Source: Streptomyces muensis (GTDB lineage: Bacteria; Actinomycetota; Actinomycetes; Streptomycetales; Streptomycetaceae). Taken from it: a stretch of 38,879 nt of DNA. A program made the translations under genes and the position numbers. The stretch covers positions 1 through 38,879 of the forward strand of contig NZ_JAKEIP010000058.1 in NCBI RefSeq assembly GCF_021474425.1. Direction: 5' to 3'. Under the pieces are notes generated by a model that did not search any database, had not been told where the DNA came from, and worked only from the letters and a program-made list of their open reading frames with translations. Position 1 is the first letter of the stretch, and the number at the start of each line of letters is the position of its first letter. Of this stretch, positions 16,425 to 23,508 are shown piece by piece.

Positions 16425-17609
16425 ATGGCCGACAACTCTCGCGAGGTCTTCGCTCCGCACTCCGACAACCCCCTGCGACAGCTCACCGTGGACCAGCTGC
16501 GCCGCCGCACGAGCCTGAAGTGGCGCGCCTATCCCGAGAACGTGCTGCCCTTGTGGGTCGCCGAGATGGACACTCTCCTGGCCGAGCCCGTCGCGCAGGC
16601 GATCAGGGACGCCGTGGCGCTCGGAGACACCGGCTACCCGACCGGCAGCGGCTACGCCGAGGCTCTCGCCACGTTCGCGAGCGAGCGATGGGGCTGGGAC
16701 GGGCTCTCGGCCAAGCGCACGGCCATCGTCCCGGATGTGATGCTCGGCGTCGTCGAAATGCTCAAGCTGGTCTCCGACCCCAGCAGTCCAGTGATCGTCA
16801 ACCCCCCGGTCTACCCGCCGTTCTTTCAGTTCGTCGAGAGCATGGGCCGCCCGGTCATCGAGGCCCCGCTCGGTGCCGACCGGCGAATCGACCTGGAGGC
16901 GCTGGAGGCCGCGTTCACGCTCGCAGTTCAGGGCGGAGACCGACCCGTGTACCTGCTGTGCAGTCCGCACAACCCGACCGGCACCGTACACACCGCCGAG
17001 GAGCTGGCGGACGTGGCGGCGCTGGCGCGCAGGTACCGCATACGGGTCGTCGTCGACGAGATCCATGCCCCGATCGTGGCGTCGAGCACTCGGTTCGTCC
17101 CGTATCTGAGCGTTCCCGGCGGCGAGAACGGGCTGTCACTGATGTCAGCGTCCAAGGCATGGAACCTTCCCGGCCTGAAGTCCGCCCTGGCCATCGCCGG
17201 CCCTGACGCCGCCGACGATCTCTTGCGCCTCCCCGAAGAGGTCAGCCACGGCCCCAGCCACCTCGGGATCATCGCCCACACCGCTGCCCTCCGGGACGGC
17301 GGCGACTGGCTCGACTCGCTGCTCGTCGGCCTCGACGACAACCGCCGTCTGCTCGCCGATCTGCTGACCGAACACCTGCCCGCAGTGCGTTATGCACCCG
17401 CCCAGGCCACCTATCTGGCCTGGCTCGACTGCCGCCGCCTCGGCCTGGGCGACGACCCCGCCGCCATCTTCCTCGAACGCGGTCGGGTCGCTCTGAACTC
17501 CGGCATCCCCTTCGGCACGGGCGGCACCGGTTTCGTCCGCCTCAACCTGGCGACCTCGCCCGAGATCCTCACCGAGGCGGTCCGGCGGATGGCCTCCGCC
17601 CTCGCTTGA
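16425..17609 (+). CDS. MalY/PatB-type PLP-dependent C-S lyase or aminotransferase
   Basis: 394 residues, fold type I aminotransferase. Motifs in order: RRRTSLKWRAYPENVLPLWV and AEMDTLLAEP (MalY/PatB N-terminus), TGYPTGSGYAEA, the NPPVYPPFF loop, SPHNPTGTVH, VVDEIHAP and the PLP lysine in SASKAWNLPGLKS (Lys244). This arrangement is typical of cystathionine beta-lyase/MalY-PatB enzymes, which cleave C-S bonds in cysteine conjugates; a plain aminotransferase cannot be excluded. The ATG is chosen because it starts the family N-terminus; there is no ribosome site, and a -10-like box sits just upstream. Divergent from the Lrp/AsnC regulator. Confidence 0.9.
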   Translation: MADNSREVFAPHSDNPLRQLTVDQLRRRTSLKWRAYPENVLPLWVAEMDTLLAEPVAQAIRDAVALGDTGYPTGSGYAEALATFASERWGWDGLSAKRTAIVPDVMLGVVEMLKLVSDPSSPVIVNPPVYPPFFQFVESMGRPVIEAPLGADRRIDLEALEAAFTLAVQGGDRPVYLLCSPHNPTGTVHTAEELADVAALARRYRIRVVVDEIHAPIVASSTRFVPYLSVPGGENGLSLMSASKAWNLPGLKSALAIAGPDAADDLLRLPEEVSHGPSHLGIIAHTAALRDGGDWLDSLLVGLDDNRRLLADLLTEHLPAVRYAPAQATYLAWLDCRRLGLGDDPAAIFLERGRVALNSGIPFGTGGTGFVRLNLATSPEILTEAVRRMASALA

Positions 17610-17628
17610 GAGCCGGCCTCGCCCCCGG

Positions 17629-18231
17629 CTACGACGCCAAGTTGTGCGCGGCGAGGATCGCCAACGCCATGGCCCGCCCCCGTTCGATCGCGGCCGAATC
17701 TGGCCGGATCGCCGCCGTGACCAGCGCGCCGTCGTAAACGATCGCGATCTGTTCGGAGATCTCGGCCGCGTCGGCGCTGCCGGCCTTCTCGATCATCTTG
17801 CGGATCGTGGCGAGCACGGCCAGCTTGTGCGTGCGCGCCCACTTCTGCGCCGGAAGATCGGCCTGGGGCATTTCCGTCGCCGCGACCACGAAAGCGCACC
17901 CTCGATAGACGGATTGCGCGGCGGCAGTCGACAGAAGGTCGAACACCCGCCCCATCTTGACCGCCAGCGGGTCATCGCTCTCCTCGACCAGCCGCAGCCG
18001 GCCGAGCGTCACGTTGTGCTGCCGCTCCAGGTAGTCATCGACGAGATCGTTCTTACTCTTGAACGCGTGATAGAACGACGCTTTGGCGACGTCGGCGCGC
18101 TCGATCAACAGATTGACACCGGTAGCGGGGATCCCCTCGCGGGCGAAGAGGTCGTCGGCAGCGGCGCGCACGCGGTCCCGCGGTCCACCACGGGTCCGCG
18201 ACGCCGGGGCTTTCGGTTCCTGAGCCTCCAT
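17629..18231 (-). CDS. TetR-family regulator
   Basis: 200 residues from the ATG at 18231, preceded by AGGGGAG; an upstream in-frame extension to 18312 has no such site. HTH: RVRAAADDLFAREGIPATGV then LLIERADVAKASFYHAFKSK, closely like regulators of the YcdC/TetR_C group. A C-terminal ligand domain follows with RGCAFVVAATEMP. About 45 bp upstream of the start lies CAGTCTGTCTGC (18277-18288). Its core is the half-site of the perfect palindrome in the promoter of the AhpD-like gene 1.8 kb away, so this protein is a good candidate to control that gene. Confidence 0.9.
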   Translation of the reverse strand: MEAQEPKAPASRTRGGPRDRVRAAADDLFAREGIPATGVNLLIERADVAKASFYHAFKSKNDLVDDYLERQHNVTLGRLRLVEESDDPLAVKMGRVFDLLSTAAAQSVYRGCAFVVAATEMPQADLPAQKWARTHKLAVLATIRKMIEKAGSADAAEISEQIAIVYDGALVTAAIRPDSAAIERGRAMALAILAAHNLAS

Positions 18232-18276
18232 CTGCACTCCCCTGTGGCACTTCCATCCCTGACCTGTCGGCCAGAA

Positions 18277-18288
18277 CAGTCTGTCTGC
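18277..18288. promoter_or_regulatory. Half-site matching the 20063-20084 palindrome
   Basis: CAGTCTGTCTGC shares GTCTGTCT with the right arm of the 22-bp palindrome at 20063-20084. The left arm here is degenerate. It lies directly upstream of the minus-strand TetR gene, consistent with weaker autoregulation. Confidence 0.5.
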
Positions 18289-18328
18289 TTCGGAGGCTAC
18301 GTTCACGGCCACCTTTCGGCAAACGACG

Positions 18329-18793
18329 TCAGGGTCGGCTGCCGGTCACATTCTCGGTGACCAGGCGGAGCAGGTACTTGGCGGTGGCATCCTGCTCGGG
18401 CGTCAGCCCCATGGCCTCGCCGATGGCGACGGGAACGGTGCCGGCCTTCTCACGGAGGTCCGCACCGGCCCGAGTAAGGCGTATGACCACCGAGCGCTCA
18501 TCGTCGGCACGCCGCTCACGGTGGATCAGATCGGCGGCTTCCAGTCGCTTGAGCAGCGGGGAGAGGGTACTCGACTCCAGCCGGAGCGCGGCGCCCAGGT
18601 CACGTACCGAGACCGAGTCCTGCTCCCACAGCGCCAGCATGACCAGGTATTGCGGGTAGGTCAGTCCGAGCTCCTCCAGCAGCGGTCGGTAGCGTGTCGT
18701 GACTGACCGTGAGGCGGCGTACAGGGCGAAGCACAGCTGGTCCTGAAGGAGGAGTGAACCCTGCCCCGCGGCGTGGTGTGCGTCCTGGTCCAT
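18329..18793 (-). CDS. ohrR: OhrR-like MarR-family redox regulator
   Basis: 154 residues. The N-terminal helix LLLQDQLCFALYAASR contains Cys21 at the position of the peroxide-sensing cysteine of OhrR. The GLTYPQYLVMLALWE helix and the winged helix (VRDLGAALRLESSTLSPLLK, then HRERRADDERSVVIRLT) are typical. In OhrR, oxidation of this Cys by organic peroxides releases DNA. It is divergent from an alpha/beta hydrolase, with three copies of a phased repeat between them. An OsmC-family gene lies 1.8 kb away rather than adjacent, which is where an ohr gene would be expected. Confidence 0.88.
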   Translation of the reverse strand: MDQDAHHAAGQGSLLLQDQLCFALYAASRSVTTRYRPLLEELGLTYPQYLVMLALWEQDSVSVRDLGAALRLESSTLSPLLKRLEAADLIHRERRADDERSVVIRLTRAGADLREKAGTVPVAIGEAMGLTPEQDATAKYLLRLVTENVTGSRP

Positions 18794-18824
18794 GAGTCAC
18801 AGCCTAGCATTTCAGATGCCCACT

Positions 18825-18883
18825 ACTACATCGACAGCGACTACATCGACAGCAATTAGATTGCGCGCGACTAAATCGAGCTG
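18825..18883. promoter_or_regulatory. Phased direct repeats between ohrR-like and hydrolase genes
   Basis: ACTACATCGACAGC occurs at 18825-18838 and 18840-18853, 15 bp apart, and a related ACTAAATCGAGCTG at 18870-18883, another 30 bp on. Between the last two, AATTAGATTGCGCGC resembles the AT-flanked core of OhrR-type operators. The array is in the 158-bp divergent region and probably carries the regulator binding sites for both genes. Confidence 0.55.
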
Positions 18884-18951
18884 TATCGTTCTTGTCATAC
18901 CCGTTCGGACGGCCTTCCTGCCGTCGCCACGACCCTCCCGAGGAGCCTTCC

Positions 18952-19917
18952 ATGTCCGAGGCCGCCACCCACCCCGTCCTGGAACAGGCCGCAGCCGCCT
19001 TCGCCGAGGCCACCGCGAACCCGCCGTACCTCTTCGACCTCGGCCCGGCCGACGGCCGCAAGACCGTCGACGAGGTGCAGTCCGGCGAGATCCCCAAGCC
19101 GGAGATCGACGAGGAATGGGTGACCGTCCAGGGCGGCCCCACCGGATCGGTGCGGGCCCGCATCGTTCGCCCCGCCGGCGTCGAGGGGTCACTGCCGGTG
19201 ATCATCTACATCCACGGAGCCGGCTGGGTTTTCGGCAATGCCCACACTCACGACCGGCTGGTGCGTGAACTGGCCGTCGGCGCCAAGGCGGCCGTCGTCT
19301 TCCCCGAGTACGACCTGTCCCCCGAGGCGCGCTACCCCGTCGCCATCGAACAGAACTACGCTGTCGCCCAGTGGATCGTCCGCGAGGGCGCGACCCATGA
19401 CCTGGACGCCGCCAGGATCGCGGTGTCCGGCGACTCGGTCGGCGGCAACATGTCAGTCGCGCTGACGCTCATGGCCAAGGAGCGCGGAGACGTGCAGCTC
19501 GTTCACCAGGTGCTGTTCTACCCGGTGACCGACGCCGCCTTCGACACACCCTCGTACCGTCAGTTCGCGGAGGGGTACTTCCTGCGTCGCGACGCCATGC
19601 AGTGGTTCTGGGACCAGTACACCACCGACGAGAACCAGCGAGCCGAGATCACCGCCTCCCCCCTCCGCGCCACCGCCGACCAGCTGCGGGGTCTGCCCCC
19701 AGCCCTGATCATCACCGCCGAGGCCGACGTGCTGCGCGACGAGGGCGAGGCCTACGCCAACAACCTCCGCAGCGCCGGCGTCCCCGTCACGGCCGTGCGC
19801 TACCAGGGCATCATCCACGACTTCGTCATGCTCAACGCCCTGCGCGACACTCACGCCGCAGAAGCCGCCATCAGCCAGGCCGTCGCCACCTTGCGCACCG
19901 CCCTGGGAACCGCGTAA
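18952..19917 (+). CDS. Alpha/beta hydrolase (HSL-type esterase)
   Basis: 321 residues. The oxyanion motif is HGAGW (residues 88-92, usually HGGGW), the nucleophile elbow GDSVG has Ser162, ITAEADVLRDEG carries the acid and IIHDF the His. These are the marks of the hormone-sensitive-lipase family of small-ester hydrolases. Cytoplasmic; no signal peptide. A GAGGAG ribosome site sits 7 nt before the ATG. The gene is divergent from the OhrR-like regulator and thus may be peroxide-induced. A strong terminator follows. Confidence 0.9.
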   Translation: MSEAATHPVLEQAAAAFAEATANPPYLFDLGPADGRKTVDEVQSGEIPKPEIDEEWVTVQGGPTGSVRARIVRPAGVEGSLPVIIYIHGAGWVFGNAHTHDRLVRELAVGAKAAVVFPEYDLSPEARYPVAIEQNYAVAQWIVREGATHDLDAARIAVSGDSVGGNMSVALTLMAKERGDVQLVHQVLFYPVTDAAFDTPSYRQFAEGYFLRRDAMQWFWDQYTTDENQRAEITASPLRATADQLRGLPPALIITAEADVLRDEGEAYANNLRSAGVPVTAVRYQGIIHDFVMLNALRDTHAAEAAISQAVATLRTALGTA

Positions 19918-19932
19918 CCAGACCCCCACCCC

Positions 19933-19963
19933 GCGGCCCGGGCGGTGCAACCGCCCGGGCCGC
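19933..19963 (+). terminator. 14-bp-arm hairpin terminator
   Basis: Arms 19933-19946 and 19950-19963 are perfect complements, all but one pair G/C, with a 3-nt loop. It starts 15 nt past the stop of the HSL-type esterase. Confidence 0.8.
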
Positions 19964-20057
19964 CGCATGCCCTGACACTTCCGCGGAACACGCACCGCTG
20001 CACCACCGTGCGATCGAGGCCGAGCCCAGAGCGTTACCCGCTCCAGCATCCGGCCGT

Positions 20058-20087
20058 TTGACGTAGACAGACAAGTCTGTCTACTCT
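20058..20087 (+). promoter_or_regulatory. Promoter with an embedded 22-bp palindromic operator
   Basis: TTGACG (20058-20063) and TACTCT (20082-20087) are -35 and -10 boxes with 18-bp spacing. Between and overlapping them lies GTAGACAGAC-AA-GTCTGTCTAC (20063-20084), with perfect 10-bp arms. A TetR protein bound here would block RNA polymerase. The downstream gene is the AhpD-like protein at 20149. Confidence 0.75.
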
Positions 20088-20148
20088 CAACGCACCGCCG
20101 CTCCCGTAGAGGGGAGCGGCCAACTCGACAGACTCGAAGGGTTCAGCG

Positions 20149-20478
20149 ATGCACTACCACGACAGTGACGACGCGGCTTACAACCGACACCTGCGCCATG
20201 CCGCCCCCACCGCCTACAAGGGCCTGATGGACTTCGACAAGGCTGTCTTCGAGGAGACCGACAGCGGACTCGACCGGCGGACCAAGGAACTCATCGCCAT
20301 CGCCGTCGCCGCGACGACGCAGTGCCCGTACTGCATCGATGGCCACGTCAAGAACGCCCACAAGGAGGGCGCGACCGAGGCAGAGGTCGCCGCGGCCGTG
20401 ATGATCAGTGCCGCGCTGCGAGCCGGCGGCTCGTTCACCCACGGCTGGATGGCCATGAAGAGCCTGGACAACGCCTGA
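20149..20478 (+). CDS. Carboxymuconolactone decarboxylase / AhpD-like protein
   Basis: 109 residues, all helical, CMD family. The redox motif CPYCIDGH places Cys59, Cys62 and His66 as in the AhpD active site, and RTKELIAIAVAATTQ precedes it. Such proteins reduce peroxides or transfer thiol electrons; some are gamma-carboxymuconolactone decarboxylases, but the CxxC-His set favours the peroxidase-like group. An operator-promoter lies upstream, and the OsmC-like gene follows 139 nt later on the same strand, so both may form one oxidative-stress operon. Confidence 0.9.
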   Translation: MHYHDSDDAAYNRHLRHAAPTAYKGLMDFDKAVFEETDSGLDRRTKELIAIAVAATTQCPYCIDGHVKNAHKEGATEAEVAAAVMISAALRAGGSFTHGWMAMKSLDNA

Positions 20479-20617
20479 CCGGAACGGCCCTTCCTCCCGC
20501 GCGACATGACTCTCGGCAGGCCGGCGGCGAGCGACCGGGACACCACGACCGCGTCCGCATCGGCGCCGGTTCTTGCCGCACTTCCCATCCCGCACTCCGC
20601 TGAAGGAGCCAGTTCCC

Positions 20618-21169
20618 ATGTCTGTGATCAACGAGATCGACGTCCAGGCTCTGCAGGACATCACCACCGCAGTCCAGGCCGAGCCCGAACTCGGCCAGGC
20701 CACCCTCTCCGTCAACGGCTCCTGGCAGGGCGGTCTCCGGCTTGCCGCGCAGACCGGCGCGATGACCCAGGGCGGCGAGCGCGACGAGACGCGCGCCGCG
20801 AAGTTCACGATGCGCAGCGACGAACCCGCCGGATTGCTGGGCACTGACACCGCGGTCTCCCCCGGGGAGTACATACTGCAGGCACTCGCCGGCTGCTACA
20901 CCGCCACCCTCGCCATCCTCGCCTCCGCGCAGGACATCGAACTCAAGGGTGTTCAGGTGGAATTGGAGGGCGATGTCGACTACCGGGGCTTCCTCGGCCT
21001 CGACCCCTCCGTCCGGCCAGGCCTGCAGCAGGTACGTGTCCGCCTCCACGTCGACGCCCCGGGCACCCCCCGTGAGAGGCTGGAGGAACTCGTCGCACTG
21101 GTCGAGAGTCGCTCGCCCATCCGCGACACCCTGGTCAACCCCGTGGACGTCGTCACGACCCTCGCCTGA
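20618..21169 (+). CDS. OsmC-family protein with a single cysteine
   Basis: 183 residues from an ATG with AAGGAG upstream. The OsmC/Ohr fold is shown by SPGEYILQALAGCYTATLA (Cys93) and GVQVELEGDVDYRGFLGL. Classical Ohr/OsmC use two cysteines; the second site here reads VESRSPIRDTLVNPV, with Ser where CPI/CPV is expected, so this is the single-Cys subgroup or a thiol-transfer variant. Located behind the AhpD-like gene and probably co-transcribed. A terminator follows. Confidence 0.88.
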   Translation: MSVINEIDVQALQDITTAVQAEPELGQATLSVNGSWQGGLRLAAQTGAMTQGGERDETRAAKFTMRSDEPAGLLGTDTAVSPGEYILQALAGCYTATLAILASAQDIELKGVQVELEGDVDYRGFLGLDPSVRPGLQQVRVRLHVDAPGTPRERLEELVALVESRSPIRDTLVNPVDVVTTLA

Positions 21170-21228
21170 TCAACGGCGACCGAAGAAACCATAAGTCGCC
21201 GTCGGTGGTATTCCGTCGACGAATACGA

Positions 21229-21260
21229 CCGGGTGGGACGCATCAGAGCGCCCCACCCGG
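21229..21260. terminator. Hairpin between convergent genes
   Basis: CCGGGTGGG (21229-21237) and CCCACCCGG (21252-21260) form a perfect 9-bp stem with a 14-nt loop. It lies between the stop of the OsmC-like gene and the stop of the minus-strand secreted protein gene and could terminate both. Confidence 0.65.
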
Positions 21261-21315
21261 CACGAATCAGACGACGCTACCAGGCTCTTGCAGCCCTACA
21301 GCCCAGGTCGAAGGT

Positions 21316-21720
21316 TCACCGAGAACCGAGGGTGATGTCCATGCTGTCGTCCGGCGCAGGAACGGTGACAGTGGCGTAACCGATCACCCGGGATCCCGTG
21401 CACGGCTGGCCGGGAAAAGCATTTCCATCGGTGACCAGGAAGTTCATCTGCTCCCCGGGCATAGCCATGATGCCGTTCTTCTGATCCGGGTCGCCCACAC
21501 GGACGGATTGGTTCGCCTTGCCCTGGAGATTTTCTGACCAGACACTACCCTGCCGATAATTTCCCATCCACTGCCACTGCACACAAGTGAAATTCTTCGG
21601 CGCCGTGATGTGTGGGTAGTAGAAGGTCGCTCTGGTCGCGGCCTGGGCGGGTGCCGCTGCCAGTAGCATCGAGCCGACCAGGAGACAGGCAGCTCCCGTT
21701 CGGCGAATGAGGTGCTTCAT
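21316..21720 (-). CDS. Small secreted protein, unknown function
   Basis: 134 residues. The ATG is preceded by GAGAGGAAC. Residues 1-27 are a signal peptide ending AQA. The mature part of about 107 residues has two Cys (FTCVQW and QPCTGS), a Trp-rich segment VQWQWMGNY and a beta-like C-terminus. No family recognised. It shares with the secreted protein at 2594-2953 only the small size and aromatic, two-Cys character. Confidence 0.78.
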   Translation of the reverse strand: MKHLIRRTGAACLLVGSMLLAAAPAQAATRATFYYPHITAPKNFTCVQWQWMGNYRQGSVWSENLQGKANQSVRVGDPDQKNGIMAMPGEQMNFLVTDGNAFPGQPCTGSRVIGYATVTVPAPDDSMDITLGSR

Positions 21721-22058
21721 GGTGTTCGAGGTTCCTCTCCAGCGTACGCGATCTCAAGTGGCCTGCATCAGGGAGCAGTTGGCCTTGCGACAAGCCTGGC
21801 CGCTCTTGTTTCCCACAGCCACCGAGGAACTCCCATTCAGGGAAACGTTCCATCGGAAATTTTAATCGCGCGAATTACACACCCCCTTTCAACTTCGGCC
21901 ACTTTCACCGCACATGCACATCCGCTTCACCTCCGACCCCTGCTGTTCTCCGAGCGATTGAACAACGCCGCAACGCTCGAATACCGAAGTCCACGGCCAC
22001 TCCCCGATCACGAGTTCGCCTCGATGAAGTCAGAGCACTTCGAGTCCGGTCGCGCTGT
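21721..22058. other. 338-bp intergenic region
   Basis: This holds the promoter region of the minus-strand secreted protein. It is AT-rich around 21840-21890 (GGAAATTTTAATCGCGCGAA), and a GGGAAACGTTCC near-palindrome at 21840-21851 could be a regulator site. I see no gene. Confidence 0.4.
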
Positions 22059-23267
22059 TCACGCTGTCGCTTCCGCCGAGGGCGCGAGTGCGGAGAGCGC
22101 GCCGCCCCAGGGGGCGCCGGCGGCGATGGACCGTTGCCAGGGACGGATGCTCTTGGGCGGCATGCCGATGGCCAGTACACCGCTGAGGCGCTCTCCGGTG
22201 CGGTAGACAGCCAGGAACTTCCGGTCGGTCAGGCTTCCTTCGACGACCCGTACCTCATCGTGACCGCGCAGGTAGCCGTAGGCGCGGATCTTCATGTCGT
22301 ACTGGTCGGACCAGAAGTACGGTACGGGCGCGAAGGGCTGGCGCGCTCCCAGGAGGTTGCGGGCGGCGGCCATGCCCTGCTCGGCGGCGTTGGTGCGGTG
22401 CTCGACGCGCATCGAGGTGCCGAAGAGCGGGTTGTGCCAGCGGGCCACGTCGCCTGCGCCGTACACCCCGGGGGCAGCGGCACAGAACTCGTCGCAGACC
22501 AGTCCGTCGTCGAGGGTGAGGCCACTGCCGGTCAGCCATTCCGTGTTGGGCCGGGAGCCGATGGCCACCAGCACCGTGTCGGCCTCGGCCACGCTGCCGT
22601 CGTCGAGCCGTACGCCACCTGAGACGACCTCGGTCACCCCCGTCCCGGTGCGCAGGGCCACGCCGTGGTCCAGGTGGGCCTGGGCGAGGACACGTCCGAT
22701 GTCCTCGCCGATGGCGTGGGCCAGCGGGACGGATGCGGGTTCGAGAAGGGTCACTCGAGTGCCCAGGTCGGCCGCCACCGCCGCGGCCTCGGCGCCCAGG
22801 AAGCCGGCGCCGACCACGGCCAGGCTACGGCCCGGGCCGAGACGGCCCTTGAGGGCGAGAGCGTCGTCCAGGGTGCGCAGGGTGTGGGCGGGAGCCCCCG
22901 GCAACCGCCGGGGGCGGACTCCGGTGGCCACGATCAGGCCGTCGTACGGGACTTCGGTGCCGTCGGACAACAGCACCGTCCGGGCGACGCGGTCCAGGCT
23001 GGCGGCCGTGCGGCCGTACCGGGTGTCCAGACCGAGGGCGTCGAGGTCGGCCTCGGTGCGTAGGGGCAGCCGGTCAGGCCCCCAGGCACCGTTGAGGATC
23101 TCCTTCGACAGGGGCGGCCGGTCATAGGGCGCGGCGGGTTCGTCGCCGATGAGGGTGATGGTGCCGGTGTGGCCTGACCGACGGAGGGTCTCGGCGGCGG
23201 TGAGGCCCGCCGCGGAGGCGCCGACGATCACGACACGGCGAAGCGTGTCGGCCGAAGATGCGCTCAC
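22059..23267 (-). CDS. FAD-dependent ferredoxin reductase
   Basis: 402 residues from a GTG that overlaps the ferredoxin stop as GTGA, implying translational coupling. The FAD Rossmann motif is GASAAGLTAAE near the N-terminus, the NAD motif GAGFLGAEAAAVAAD near the middle, then VYGAGDVARW for the FAD pyrophosphate. The C-terminal domain PVPYFWSDQYDMKIRAYGYL is characteristic of the oxygenase-coupled ferredoxin reductase family (camphor putidaredoxin-reductase type). It passes electrons from NAD(P)H to the 3Fe-4S ferredoxin and on to the P450. Last gene of the operon. Confidence 0.93.
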   Translation of the reverse strand: MSASSADTLRRVVIVGASAAGLTAAETLRRSGHTGTITLIGDEPAAPYDRPPLSKEILNGAWGPDRLPLRTEADLDALGLDTRYGRTAASLDRVARTVLLSDGTEVPYDGLIVATGVRPRRLPGAPAHTLRTLDDALALKGRLGPGRSLAVVGAGFLGAEAAAVAADLGTRVTLLEPASVPLAHAIGEDIGRVLAQAHLDHGVALRTGTGVTEVVSGGVRLDDGSVAEADTVLVAIGSRPNTEWLTGSGLTLDDGLVCDEFCAAAPGVYGAGDVARWHNPLFGTSMRVEHRTNAAEQGMAAARNLLGARQPFAPVPYFWSDQYDMKIRAYGYLRGHDEVRVVEGSLTDRKFLAVYRTGERLSGVLAIGMPPKSIRPWQRSIAAGAPWGGALSALAPSAEATA

Positions 23268-23467
23268 GACTCCGCCAGACGAATCGCGGCCGCCGGGCAC
23301 ACCGTGGCCGATTCACGGACCGCGTCGTGGAGTTCCGCGGGCGGGGTGTCGTCGAGGAGGATGACCATCCCGTCGTCGTCCCGCTGATCGAAGACCTCCG
23401 GGGCGAGCATGACGCATTGGCCGGACGCCACACATTTGGGGACGTCCACTTCGACCTTCAGGTTCAT
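23264..23467 (-). CDS. 3Fe-4S ferredoxin
   Basis: 67 residues from an ATG with CGGAG upstream. Three cluster cysteines are visible: CVASGQC (Cys12 and Cys18) and a late CP in ATVCPAAAI. This spacing, with Ala/Gly at the missing fourth position, is the signature of the small ferredoxins beside actinomycete P450 genes. It follows the P450 gene by 41 nt and precedes the reductase with a 4-nt overlap. Confidence 0.93.
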   Translation of the reverse strand: MNLKVEVDVPKCVASGQCVMLAPEVFDQRDDDGMVILLDDTPPAELHDAVRESATVCPAAAIRLAES

Positions 23468-23508
23468 CACAGATTCTCCGCTTCGTTCCAGTGTTGAGGA
23501 GTGTGGGG

